Of a DNA stretch of 64,000 bases, positions 1 through 10,131 are shown in pieces. A program made the position numbers and the translations under genes. The stretch covers positions 4,155,442-4,219,441 of the forward strand of contig OX442425.1 of assembly GCA_949361645.1 (NCBI GenBank), written 5' to 3'. The notes under the pieces were generated by a model. The model was not told the DNA's origin. It saw nothing but the letters and a program-made list of their open reading frames with translations, and ran no database searches. Source of the DNA: Spongilla lacustris. Lineage: Eukaryota > Porifera > Demospongiae > Spongillida > Spongillidae. Positions within the stretch are counted from its first letter, which is position 1. Each line of letters starts with the position of its first letter.

Positions 1-779
1 ACACACATTGGGAGGTCCTCTGCACACATTGGGAGGTCCTCTACACACATTGGGAGGTCCTCTACACACATTGGAAGGTCCTCTACACACATTGGAAGGT
101 CCTCTGCACACATTGGGAGGTCCTCTACACACATTGGGAGGTCCTCTACACACATTGGGAGGTCCTCTACACACATTGGAAGGTCCTCTACACACATTGG
201 AAGGTCCTCTGCACACATTGGGAGGTCCTCTACACACATTGGGAGGTCCTCTACACACATTGGGAGGTCCTCTGCACACATTGGGAGGTCCTCTGCACAC
301 ATTGGGAGGTCCTCTACACACATTGGGAGGTCTTCTACACACATTGGGAGGTCCTCTACACACATTGGGAGGTCCTCTGCACACATTGGGAGGTCTTCTA
401 CACACATTGGGAGGTCTTCTACACACATTGGGAGGTCCTCTACACACATTGGGAGGTCCTCTGCACACATTGGGAGGTCCTCTGCACACATTGGGAGGTC
501 TTCTACACACATTGGGAGGTCTTCTACACACATTGGGAGGTCCTCTACACACATTGGGAGGTCCTCTACACACATTGGGAGGTCTTCTACACACATTGGG
601 AGGTCCTCTACACACATTGGGAGGTCCTCTGCACACATTGTGAGGTCCTCTGCACACATTGTGAGGTCCTCTGCACACATTGGGAGATCTTCTACACACA
701 TTGGGAGGTCTTCTACACACATTGGGAGGTCCTCTACACACATTGGGAGGTCCTCTACACACATTGGGAGGTCTTCTAC
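1..779. repeat. 21-bp minisatellite array
   Basis: About 36 head-to-tail copies of a 21-bp unit (core CTCTACACACATTGGGAGGT) run from the window edge to about 779. Variants are mostly single substitutions (GCACAC/TACACAC, GGTCCT/GGTCTT, GGGAGG/GGAAGG/GTGAGG) and recur in runs, which suggests higher-order amplification. Because 21 is a multiple of 3, frames stay open and give a spurious 211-residue heptapeptide ORF. I do not regard this as coding. The array probably continues beyond the left edge. Confidence 0.95.
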
Positions 780-1189
780 AATTTTCATTGTCTGCATGCC
801 TTTGCAAACTGTTCACTCCATCCACCCTCTCCGCTTCATCTCCTACATGTACATGTATTTAATATTACTTTTATTTTTGAATAACGAGAGTCACATACAG
901 TTACAATGTACTCCAACAGTGCTGTGGAGCTGTTCACAGTACTGACATAGTAATGATCCCAGGAGGGGTTATGCACAATTATGATACAGTAACATTTGGT
1001 TCCCTCATGCTATTAATATTTCACACACACATTTGGATATACGTGTATCAAGTAAGCATTTCTGCATCAGAAAACACAAGTAAATATGGAAACTAAATGC
1101 GGGTCATTGATGAGCTGTTCAAGGAATGGGCAGTTACATGCAGATAACAAGCAGTGTTCTTAGCCACACCTCCAGAGGTCACATACTTT
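780..1189. other. unassigned non-coding stretch
   Basis: AT-rich sequence with a few TACATGTA motifs. I see no credible exon, RNA gene or repeat structure here. Confidence 0.5.
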
Positions 1190-1553
1190 TGTCCTTAGCC
1201 TCGTACCCAGGCCCAATTTACGGGGGGGTGCAAAATAGGGCCTGGCATCCATTGGCAAGGTCCTAGCACACATGTGCTAGCCATTGCCAAGAAACTGGCA
1301 ATCATTTGTAAATGATGATGCATATGTATATACAACACCCATAACGACAGCCTGGGACGAGGAAAAGCTAGTGCTGAGAACGAGATACACAAATGTACAG
1401 TGTACATATAGTATACAAAAAGGTTTGCAAGAAGTATAAGATTACCAATTTCCATGGCAATGGCTAGCACATGCGTGCTAGGACCTTGCCAATGGACACC
1501 AGGAATATAGTATAAAACTAGGGTCTGAGGAAGAGGCTACTTTTGTCCTATTA
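1190..1553. repeat. fold-back (MITE-like) inverted repeat
   Basis: Two arms of about 105 bp face each other. The left arm (about 1190-1310) contains CATTGGCAAGGTCCTAGCAC and the right arm (about 1450-1553) contains its reverse complement, GTGCTAGGACCTTGCCAATG. Outer ends both carry a TTTTGTCCT-type sequence. The 140-bp spacer has no coding potential I can support. The structure suits a miniature inverted-repeat element, but no target duplication was resolved. Confidence 0.75.
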
Positions 1554-2130
1554 TGGAAGTGTTATGACATCCCAGGGTGTTGGAATTACACTGCAGACCA
1601 TACATGTACATGTCATGTACTACTAATGCACGTGTATACACACATTACACACACATTACACACACCTGACACTAGTTACAACAGCATATGCACAGAACAC
1701 CTACATGCACACACTTGACGTACCACATGCTTCACTCACTGTGCACAAACTGAGCATTGAGGCAGAAGACAATGATTGGCCAGCAACCAAACACAATATG
1801 CAGCATGTTCGTGTATATCACGAGCAATGCAATGGACAGTAATAGAGAAACACTGCAATACGTGGGGGGTGAATGTGCGTGTAGTGTGTGTGTATATACA
1901 CATGTATGGTGTGTGTACACGGTGTAGAGATGGAGAGAACAGTGAACCTTAAGGCTGATAGGCCATCAAGACTGACCATATTGACTCCACTTGAAGCCTC
2001 CACAGTACTATACTGCAGGGGGGAAGAGGGGCACATGCCCACATGTAATACTGAAGGGCTTCTCCTTACCCATACAAGTGATCCAATGTCCCGCATAGAA
2101 GGGTGATCACTTCTTGAGATTTCTTAAATC
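1554..2130. other. unassigned non-coding stretch with short CA/TG runs
   Basis: Contains ACAC-rich tracts near 1635-1720 and a GTGTGTGTATATACACA patch near 1880-1920. I see no convincing exon. Confidence 0.5.
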
Positions 2131-2515
2131 TACATGTACAGGATGAGAGTGAGCATAGCAACAGGATGGGAGTGAGCATAGCAACAGGATGAGAGTGAGC
2201 ATAGCAACAGGATGAGAGTGAGCATAGCAACAGGATGAGAGTGAGCATAGCAACAGGATGAGAGTGAGCATAGCAACAGGATGAGAGTGAGCATAGCAAC
2301 AGGATGAGAGTGAGCATAGCAACAGGATGAGAGTGAGCATAGCAACAGGATGAGAGTGAGCATAGCAACAGGATGAGAGTGAGCATAGCAACAGGATGAG
2401 AGTGAGCATAGCAACAGGATGAGAGTGAGCATAGCAACAGGATGAGAGTGAGCATAGCAACAGGATGAGAGTGAGCATAGCAACAGGATGAGAGTGAGCA
2501 TAGCAACATAGCAAC
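2131..2515. repeat. 23-bp minisatellite array
   Basis: About 16 copies of a 23-bp unit (GATGAGAGTGAGCATAGCAA plus CAG). Apart from one GATGGGAG variant and a truncated last copy, the units are nearly identical, which implies recent homogenisation. 23 is not a multiple of 3, but by chance none of the three minus frames contains a stop, so long repetitive ORFs appear there. They are artefacts. Confidence 0.95.
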
Positions 2516-2995
2516 AGGGCAATTGATGGGATAACTTTGGATGAAGGTATGGTGTACTTGCAGCAGATGGTGGGCATGTGATGAGCAGGTACATGTACAT
2601 GTACATGTCTGACGAAGGCATCATAATTCAAGAAGGTGGATAAGAGGATGAAGGTAAATGTAGATGGAATAATGGAATGGATATCAATGGAGGGTAGATG
2701 GAATGTAGTGAAGGGTAGATCAATGGAGGGTGGATCAATGGAGGGTTGTATGAGGACAGGAAAACAGAACGTACAAGTATTGGAACTCCAAGAGGTCATC
2801 TTCATTAGCTTTCTCTTCTTTCTGTAACTCTTCCTGGCAAGAGCACCCCATTAAACATGATTATGAGTACACACATACATTCACATTCACATTCCATTTC
2901 AAAAAATGGCATTCATCCAATAACATACTACACACACACATGTAGAGATGCTTTGGTTTACAAACATGCAGCAGCAGAGGACACACATTACAGGA

Positions 2996-3306
2996 CTAGG
3001 TGCTCACTAATAGGAAATAACCTACTAAGTGTGCTTGGTCCTGATTGATGTAGGATACATGTGGCAAGGCTTGGAGCCTCCTGGCAAAGGCAGATCCAGT
3101 GTGGTGATGATAATAACCAATTGCCATGGCAACACAAAACAACAACGTCACAAACGCTAAAAAAACACCTGTCAGGAATGGGATGAAGGAATGATCAGCT
3201 GGAGCTGAGTTTGACCGTGGACACAAGCGGTACCCCCTTACTGAGGTTAAGGGACAGGAGGGTGAGGACTGTGACAGCGCAGGAGGAGTGGAGGAAGCTC
3301 TGCCAT
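2996..3306 (-). CDS. C-terminal exon of an unidentified single-pass membrane protein
   Basis: Minus-strand reading from a good acceptor (TTTGCTTGATCCTGCAG, just above 3306) gives about 103 residues to a stop at 2996. It starts with a Ser/Pro-rich stretch (residues about 1-45), then a clear hydrophobic membrane segment of about 22 residues (FLTGVFLAFVTLLFCVAMAI), then a His-rich juxtamembrane patch (YYHHH) and a 35-residue tail. This looks like a terminal exon encoding a transmembrane anchor. Upstream exons should lie above 3306; the reading at 3777-4196 is a candidate. I do not recognise the family. It could still be a chance open frame. Confidence 0.4.
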
Positions 3307-3515
3307 CTGCAGGATCAAGCAAATATACACACGTGCATGTACATGTAACACTGGTACGAATTGTCCATATGCAATGGAGCATGCATGTGAATGTAAATAG
3401 CAATGCATGTGCATGGTAACGTGAACTACTCCCTCAAAAGCCATGCTACATACCTCATCTCCAATGGGAGGGTAAAATTTATGTCCCAGGGTGTGTGCCA
3501 AAGTAAATGCAGCGT

Positions 3516-3548
<33 letters not shown>

Positions 3549-3776
3549 AGGGGGTTGCATACATACACATGTATGTAAAGCGGTAATCATGTTGGCTATG
3601 TTCTCCCCCACCCCCACCCCCCCGTTGCCCTCTTGGGTACAAGTATGTTTAGTAAATGGATTAGTCCAGTAGTATAAAGGTAAGCATTGAAAGGACTATT
3701 GCGCTAGGAACTACTATATGCCACACACCACGACACACCAAGGCCGTGCACGTAGTTGATGTCAATGGACAATTTA

Positions 3777-4196
3777 TTACATCCAAATACGGGGTGCTGC
3801 TCTCCCCCATCCTTCCAAACGCGTTTCACACCGACAGAACGTTGCACGTTGTTTGGTACCCACAGCGCGGGAAAGCGGGAAGGTATCGCGTGCAAAGTAG
3901 GAGCATGAGGTGACAGCTGCTTCACGATACCTTCTGATGTATGAGACGATCTCGAAGAGGTCGTAGAAGGGGACTAGAAGACGACGCAGCCGTCTGTACT
4001 TATTCACAAGTATCGATATGTTGTTTGTAGCGACTGTGTTTCCGCCCGGATACGAGCATGGTTGCATGGCCACACTGTATGCAGCTGTCGTGCGAGAATG
4101 AAAAAGAGTGCATAACATCCTGCGATACCTCATGCACGACAAATAAAGCAATCGTACAATAACATAAAGAGAGAAAGAAGACTTGCCTTTTTCCAT
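3777..4196 (-). CDS. possible 5' exon, unidentified
   Basis: Open minus-strand frame of 139 residues starting at an ATG (MEKGKSSFS). It has a hydrophobic start and an arginine-rich middle (KYRRLRRLLVPFYDLFEIV). An overlapping frame (3704-3925) is also open and of natural composition, so the correct frame is uncertain. It lies on the same strand as the membrane-anchor exon at 2996-3306 and could be part of that gene. No family recognised. Confidence 0.2.
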   Translation of the reverse strand: MEKGKSSFSLYVIVRLLYLSCMRYRRMLCTLFHSRTTAAYSVAMQPCSYPGGNTVATNNISILVNKYRRLRRLLVPFYDLFEIVSYIRRYREAAVTSCSYFARDTFPLSRAVGTKQRATFCRCETRLEGWGRAAPRIWM

Positions 4197-4203
4197 AGCA
4201 CAA

Positions 4204-4779
4204 AAGGGTTAATTATAAAATGACTTAATGCAGGGGTGTGTCTATCGGGATTTTGACATGTCATGAATACGATTAGCAAAACACCTATTGCCGTTGCACC
4301 GTAGAATCAGTCTTTAGCGAGCGTATTTGGATACAGCCATCGATTACCTGCAATGTAGTAAAACTGCCGGCGCTTAGTAAGCTCAGACAGCAGAGATAAC
4401 GCTCACTCGTTCCCACACTAGAACCTTAAAACGTTTCTTTCTTCCGAATCTGATAAGATAAGATTCGCTCGGATAAGAGGTTTATTGCATTGTATCTCCG
4501 TCACGATTGAAGGGTAATGTTAGCGGCTATGCGGAAGCACTAGAACCAACAAGTTAGAAACTTACTGCCGAGTTGGATTTGTTTTTTTTTATTTTCGTAA
4601 GGGGAGTTATGCTTGACACAATTTCGATCTTTACCAAACTTCGACTTAGTTTTGTTAGCACATAGCCCACAACAGATTTTATCGGCTTAGAAGCCATAAA
4701 AGTGGAGATCCGCTTGTGGTTGAACACGTACTCACGTTTGTAGGTTACGTGTACAGGTGAGCCACCTAGCTACTATTTG
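4204..4779. other. unassigned stretch
   Basis: No exon or repeat structure is supported. It lies between the possible minus-strand gene and the Ldh2-like remnants, so it could hold a promoter, but no motif decides that. Confidence 0.4.
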
Positions 4780-4985
4780 CATTTCCCCTCCCCCACCACA
4801 GACCTCCTGGACAAACTTCCATCCCCCCTGGACAAGCTTCTGTTTTATATACCTTATAGCCTCCCTCTCCCAGGACAGGCATTTAAATGACCATTCCCCG
4901 GGACATATTACCTATCCCCCCCACCCACCCACCCACCCCCGACACCATCCATAGGGGTTTGTGGTTATATAGCCCCAAACGCTAT
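4780..4985 (-). repeat. dispersed repeat, 'CCTGGACAAGCTTCT' family, copy 1
   Basis: Carries serial CCCCTGGACAAGCTTCT- and CCCGGGACA-type segments, ATTTAAATGACCA, poly-C tracts and an end near ATATAGCCCC. The same modules appear in reverse complement at 44040-44400 (GAAGCTTGTCCAGGGGG, TGGTCATTTAAAT, CCCGGGG), so this is an interspersed repeat family with at least two copies in the window. Confidence 0.7.
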
Positions 4986-5068
4986 GCATGCTCTCAATGG
5001 CCTGCTGGTAGGACCATTTATAAGTGAGTTCTGTTCAATGGTAACTGCTAAATGCTTGTCTATGAAGG

Positions 5069-5414
5069 GGAATGTCCTTCACAAATGCATGTCCTCTGGT
5101 GGTCCCCACCAGAGCAAATCAGGTGCTGCTCCACTGGTAACCCCATAAGTCATATCTCTCCCATGACAGAGCATCCTTGGAACTAACCCCATATTAGATG
5201 CTACACCATTAGCTTCCAATGTCAACTCCCTAGCCAAGGGGAGTTCGGTGGGTTGGAACGAACCCCCCCCCCCCCCCTCAGAGGCTCAAGGTTCGCTCAT
5301 GGGAGTACAATTCCGGCTCCCTGACTTTGTCCAGTACTAGCCTGGTATGGGTAGTATCTGTTGCAGCACATAGGCGTAGGAACTGGAGGAGCACCCAGCA
5401 CCCCCCCCCCCATG

Positions 5415-5445
<31 letters not shown>

Positions 5446-6214
5446 TTCGTATCGGGCAACCTACCACGGCCACGGCCACTAGCACTAGTTAGGTCCACAT
5501 TTATTGTTTTCCGAACGCCTCCATTTCCCGACCTGAATGAGGACAGCTTTGTTCTCGACATGGCCACAAGCACTGCTGCTCTGAGGATGGAAGGTATGTT
5601 GTATTCATTCAAATGTGTGCGCATCTGCCAGATGTGAGCTGTTCTTGGCCGATGTTATTAGGTGAAGATGGAGAAGAGGAAATGGAACATCATTCCACCA
5701 GGATGAGGGGTGGACCACTCTGGAAAGGTGGGTTTATGTGTATGTTGGTGTGTGCCATGTCCCACGGATATGTTCCCAAGGGGTGCACTGCTTATCTGTT
5801 TGATGTTGTGCTTGTTATTTACTCCTTTGCTCCTCCCATCTTCTCTTCTCTCCTCCCCTTCCCCTCCTCTCACCTTCTCTCCATCCTCCCTCCTTCTCCT
5901 CTCTCCTCTCCCCCTTCTCTTCTTCTTTCCCCTCCGGTCCTTCACCTCCTCCAACTATTTGCCCCAACACAGCTGGATACAATGGATACAGTTTGGCCAT
6001 GATGGTAGACCTATTCTGCGCTGTACTCAGTGGTGGTCCTTTTACCCCATTAAAATGGCAAGCAATCTGATACGCATCTTTGGTGTGAAAGGCCAATTGC
6101 TTTAATCCGCACACCATACATACTCACATCAGGGACAGACATTTATGGCATTTAATCATGATGCCTGGCTTTGAAGAACGTATGAGTACCTTCTGTCAAG
6201 AGAAGAGGGCTTTG
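5069..6214 (+). pseudogene. Ldh2-family malate/L-lactate dehydrogenase remnant, copy 1
   Basis: Exon-like pieces in family order: 5069-5122 (GMSFTNACPLVVPTRANQ), 5170-5220 (SILGTNPILDATPLASN), 5536-5593 (NEDSFVLDMATSTAALRM), 5662-5727 (KMEKRKWNIIPPG then stop), 5973-6069 (GYNGYSLAMMVDLF, LSGGP) and about 6148-6214 (PGFEERMS). GT-AG borders are visible at 5122/5170, 5593/5662 and before 5973. These are hallmark blocks of the Ldh2 NAD(P)-dependent oxidoreductases (TNTSP..VVPTRA, GTNPI, LDMATS, GYKGYGLAMMVD). Damage: TGA at 5704 where the family usually has Trp, an insertion at 5221-5535, a MITE at 6217-6589, and loss of the donor still present in copy 2 (ATACGC instead of GTAAGC after 6069). 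The N-terminal third is not visible. Family assignment is strong, pseudogene status likely. Confidence 0.75.
5221..5535. mobile_element. insertion inside Ldh2-like exon, with (CA)n tract
   Basis: Comparison with copy 2 (GCTTCCAATGAGGACAGC) shows copy 1 is interrupted after GCTTCCAAT and resumes at AATGAGGACAGC. AATG is present on both sides, a possible short target duplication. The insert contains poly-C and (CA)n tracts. No terminal inverted repeats are evident, so its class is unknown. Confidence 0.55.
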
Positions 6215-6216
6215 AA

Positions 6217-6589
6217 CAGGGCCGTAGATAACTTTAATAGTTTGGGGGGGCACAATACTTCTTTATGTAATTGTGGTCTAAATTCAGTCTAATTAATTTG
6301 CCCTGTATGTATAAGCCTACATGTAGTCACAGTTCTTCTCAACTTGATTTGAACCATATTATGCATGCATGTGGGGGCTATCTATGATACACTCATTAAA
6401 TTGCGGCTTGTAGGCTGGCTACATGTACTAGCACTTAATTGAGTGATACCTGAGCTGTACATGTCGCCTTCTTTGAAGATATTCTTCAATATTGACATTG
6501 CGATTGTCATGCACATGATAATAATCAATATGCTAAACAAATTTTGGGGGGCATGTGCCCCCCCAAGCTCCCCCTTATCTATGGCCTTG
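6217..6589. mobile_element. 373-bp MITE with TTGAA target duplication
   Basis: Ends are inverted: left CAGGGCCGTAGATAAC, right the complement of CAAGGCCATAGATAAG. Both have an internal GGGGGGGCAC block. TTGAA flanks it at 6212-6216 and 6590-6594, and copy 2 (TTTGAATCC) shows the empty site. It inserted into the Ldh2-like copy after the tandem duplication. No coding capacity. Confidence 0.85.
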
Positions 6590-6879
6590 TTGAATCCTGT
6601 GAGGATACTTGTGATGGAGGTTCTTGCATATGGCATGTGCGGCTTAGGGTGGGTGTCACATGCCAGAACTTTCAGAGACCTTAATTAGCTGTTTAAGAAA
6701 TCGTTTGATTATGATGTGATTTAACGATGCCAGTGATAGCAAGTAAGCAGCTAGATCAAACTTGTCTACTATATATTCCAAGTTTGCCCTTCTTTCTTCG
6801 TTTGCTCTCATGTGTGCAACATATAAGTAGGAACCTGCCGGGGGGAAAAAATGGAGTGAAACAAGATATAACAATTTAA

Positions 6880-7145
6880 TTAAAATTGATGATGTAGGAT
6901 TTGTAGACTGCAATTGAGTAAAAAGTAAGGGAACAAGGAATATAATTACGGAAATTATACATTCATTAATTTATAAAAATTACAGACCTACATTATTTAG
7001 CAACTCTACCTTGCTGAAATTCTGTGCTAAATGTAGGTAAATATAATGAATGTATAATTTCCGCAATTCCTTGTTTCCTTACTTTTTACTCAATTGCAGT
7101 CTACAAATCCTACATCACCAATTTTATTTTAATTAAATTTTTATA
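6880..7145. repeat. fold-back element (hairpin MITE), copy 1
   Basis: Left arm (about 6885-6990) and right arm (about 7035-7140) are inverted copies. TGTAGGATTTGTAGACTGCA at the left pairs with TGCAGTCTACAAATCCTACA at the right, and further pairing runs through AATTATACATTCATTA. A second, more diverged copy follows the second Ldh2-like remnant at 8735-9035, so this element predates the tandem duplication. Confidence 0.85.
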
Positions 7146-7627
7146 TGTTGTTAAAATTGCAACGGAAGTGATAGATAAACACTGTGTGAAAGGTTGGCTT
7201 ATATGCTCCTGTGAAATATAAACTAGGAAATAACTACACAAAAACTGGCGGTGTACATGTATAGGATTTGAAAGCAATAGTGGTGTAAAAAGCAGGGAAA
7301 CAAGTCAAGAGTGATGGTAGTACACAAGTGTACTAGTTGGTATTACGTTGTTCAGTTGTGTTCTAACTATTTCAATCTTAGGCCTTTTTTATAATTACAC
7401 CACCCAATTAAAATCCTATATTTCTCATAGAGTGATGGTATCAGTAAACAGCAACGTCAGAACACAAGACAACATAAGAAACAAATACATCAAGACACAA
7501 TGGAAGAAAAATTCCTAGAAGAAAGAAGCAAACAGAACAACAACTCCATGACATGTGCTGGCAACAGCTAGAGGAAGCAAACTTAACAAGAATTGAGACT
7601 ACCCCGGACAAGTACACTGACCAGCAG

Positions 7628-8566
7628 CTTCCAATGAGGACAGCTTTGCTCTTGACATGGCCACAAGCACTGCTGCTCTGAGAAAGGTGTGTTTTATTCA
7701 TTCAAATGCTTGCATCTGCCAGATGTGAGATGTTCTTGGCCGATGTTATTAGGTGGAGATGGAGAAGAGGAAAGGGAACACTATCCCACCAGGATGAGGG
7801 GTGGACCACACTTGAAAGGTGGGTGTATGTGTATTTTCTGTGTGTGCCATGTATCACGGATATGTTGCTGAGGGGTGTACTGCTTATCTACAGGTGTGAT
7901 GGTGTGCTTGCTATCCTTTCCTTTGCTCCTCCCCTTCCCTCCTGTCTCATATTCTCTTCTCCCCTCCCCCTCCTCTTTCCCCTTCTCTTCTCCCTTTTCC
8001 TCTTTCACTTCCTTCTCCACCTACTTGCCCCAACACAGCAGGATGCTGGGGATACAGTTTAGCAATGATGATAGTCATATTCTGTGGTGTGCTCAGTGGT
8101 GGCCCTTTAGTGGGCCGCATAGGAGAATGGCGGGCAATCTGGTAAGCATATTTGGTGTAAGTGGCCAATTGTGATTAATCCTGATGCCTTTGCTTCTGGC
8201 TTTGAAGAATGTACATGTACCATCAGTCAAGAGATGAGGAGTTTGAATCCAGGTTCTTGTGTACGACATGTGCAGCTGGGGGTGTGTGTGCAATGCTTAT
8301 GTTGATCCTGATAAACCAGTTTTAGTAGCTGGTGATCCAGAGCAGTCTAATGAACAGCATGTTAGGCAGGAAAATGGCATTAAAATATCATGATGCTCTG
8401 GTTGGAGCTATGGTAAGGGCTTTTGTGGTCTGAGCATAATATGTTTTTACTTCACCCCAAAACCTCCTTCCCTCCCCTACCTCTTCTTTTCTTTAGGGAT
8501 CCCCTCACCTTCAGAATAACCTGGCTGAGAGGCTGGGTGTTGCTCACATGCCTGTTCAGAGACATA
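7628..8566 (+). pseudogene. Ldh2-family malate/L-lactate dehydrogenase remnant, copy 2
   Basis: Tandem paralogue of copy 1: about 7628-7687 (NEDSFALDMATSTAALRK, donor GTGTGT), 7753-7818 (VEMEKRKGNTIPPG, stop, GVD), 8039-8141 (GYSLAMMIVIFCGVLSGGP, donor GTAAGC), about 8168-8250 (VINPDAFASGFEE), about 8300-8385 (VDPDKPVLVAGDPE) and about 8515-8566 (NNLAERLGVAHMPV). It preserves the C-terminal half that copy 1 lacks. Lesions: the same TGA at the Trp position (7795), a second TGA at 7813, and a one-base excess in AAAATATCATGATG near 8385 that breaks the frame. Exons upstream of 7628 are gone. A pseudogene of a family I recognise; the exact substrate cannot be told. Confidence 0.75.
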
Positions 8567-8734
8567 GCAAGAAATCATTTGATAGTGATGTGATTTAATG
8601 ATGCATGATAGCAAGTGAGCAGATCAAACTGTCTTTTAAAACTACTGTGCATGATGTGATGCACTATACTGACACGTTGCCCTTTCTTCTTCGTTTTCTC
8701 TCATACATGCAACATATAAGTAGGAACCAAATTG

Positions 8735-8812
8735 GTGATGTAGGATTTGTAGACAGCAATTGGGTAAAAAGAAAGGTCGCAAGGATTTACAGAAATTACA
8801 TGACATATTCAT

Positions 8813-8866
<54 letters not shown>

Positions 8867-9035
8867 CATACCTACATGTACATTTAGCACAGAATTAATT
8901 TCAGTCAGGTAGATTTGCTAAATAATGTAGGTTTGTAATATTTATAAATTAATGAATGTATAATTTCCCTAATTCCTTGTTATACATCACCAATTTTATT
9001 GTAATAGATTTTTATATCTTGTCAGTAGGACCTAC
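8735..9035. repeat. fold-back element copy 2 with (TA)n expansion
   Basis: Diverged copy of the element at 6880-7145: GATGTAGGATTTGTAGACAG at the left, AATGAATGTATAATTTCC and CATCACCAATTTTATT at the right. The left arm is interrupted by a pure (TA)n microsatellite at about 8815-8864. Confidence 0.75.
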
Positions 9036-9183
9036 TAACTGATAATAGCCACCCCACCCTATTGCTGCTTCCATTAGCTACACCCTCATGCAGACTATCA
9101 TAATCCCCCATGCTAACTGAGGTGACAGCCAGGGTACAGCATGCAGTTGCACGCTTGTGCTAGCCAGAGGCAGAGGTCAATCT

Positions 9184-9252
9184 ATGGAGAGACTAGAGAC
9201 TAAGCCTACAGCTACGGCTGAAGTAGGAGTTGAGGCAAAAGCTGAAGCCTAG
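9184..9252 (+). pseudogene. inverted fragment of a TRAF-like gene 3' end
   Basis: A 22-codon plus-strand reading contains TATAEVGVEAKAEA followed by a stop. It resembles the C-terminal repeat region of the TRAF-like gene at 18739-20265 (TTAEVDVGVEAFAEAKAE), including nearby GAGACTAAG and TTGCAGAG nucleotides, but lies on the opposite strand. I infer the end of a fourth, inverted and otherwise lost copy. The match is short, so chance resemblance is possible. Confidence 0.4.
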
Positions 9253-9259
9253 CCTTTGC

Positions 9260-10131
9260 AGAGGCTACAAGTAAGTTGCTATATGGGAGTGAAGTATAAT
9301 TCTGGTGACACAACTCCCTCCCACATGCCCCCGTATAGCACCTTCCCCTCAATAACCATCATGTAGCATTGGTTTAGCTTCATTGTGCACAGCTGCCACA
9401 CACACACACACACACACCAGCAATAGAGAATAACACTGCACACAAAAACACAGACTGCCAAACAACACCATAAACCATACTACAACACTTAGAGTGGGGG
9501 CTATGCAAAAAATTTAGAGGATGCCCTCCTGGAAAAAACCCACAGTGAGGAAAACCCATTGGGATAAAACCTCAAAGCAGGAAAAATAACCAGTCCTAAC
9601 AAACCGCTCTTACGCAATAACAGTACACAAACATATAATTAAGTCTGTGTTCTAGCCAGTCATCAAGGTCTACACAGTGGGTCAAGGAATCTTGCTTGAG
9701 ACCTATTGGAAAGGCAACCAACACAGCACGACATCCACACATGGAAAAAAAGTTTGCAGCATGTGCACGCAAGCTTAGAATGAACTCTCATACTAAGGTA
9801 CCAGCCTTTTAAACCCCCAACCACATGGCCCAATCATGTGCTATAGGAGCTAAATTTCTCAGTGCCTAATTCACTGTGTTCAAACATCAGAAATGTATAT
9901 ATTCCTATTATCATGCTATACATTTCAAAATCACAGAAACAGCTGTATTACTCAAGTGAAAAACTTTTTAAATTCTTATACTCTCTATACTGACCAGCAC
10001 AAGATATCGCCTTACTAACCACTGCTGATAATTTTTGTTTGCTCCACTTCTACTAGGAAGGGTAAATGAACTATAAAGGGTGCCATCTTTTCTTCTAACT
10101 TCAATTGATCAAAATTCATCAGAGTTAACAC
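9260..10131. other. unassigned stretch downstream of TRAF-like gene 1
   Basis: Contains a short (CA)n run near 9400 and a repeated GGAAAA-type patch near 9530-9590. No gene or RNA is supported. The 3' UTR of the minus-strand gene probably lies at its right end. Confidence 0.45.

Noticed and set aside
8..643. 211-residue repetitive ORF
   Set aside because: It is the translation of the 21-bp minisatellite; heptapeptide periodicity equals the DNA period and all substitutions follow the repeat.
1..779. CRISPR array
   Set aside because: Units are contiguous without unique spacers and the genome is eukaryotic; the other minisatellites fail in the same way.
8815..8864. TATA-type promoter
   Set aside because: It is a pure (TA)n microsatellite inside a MITE arm.
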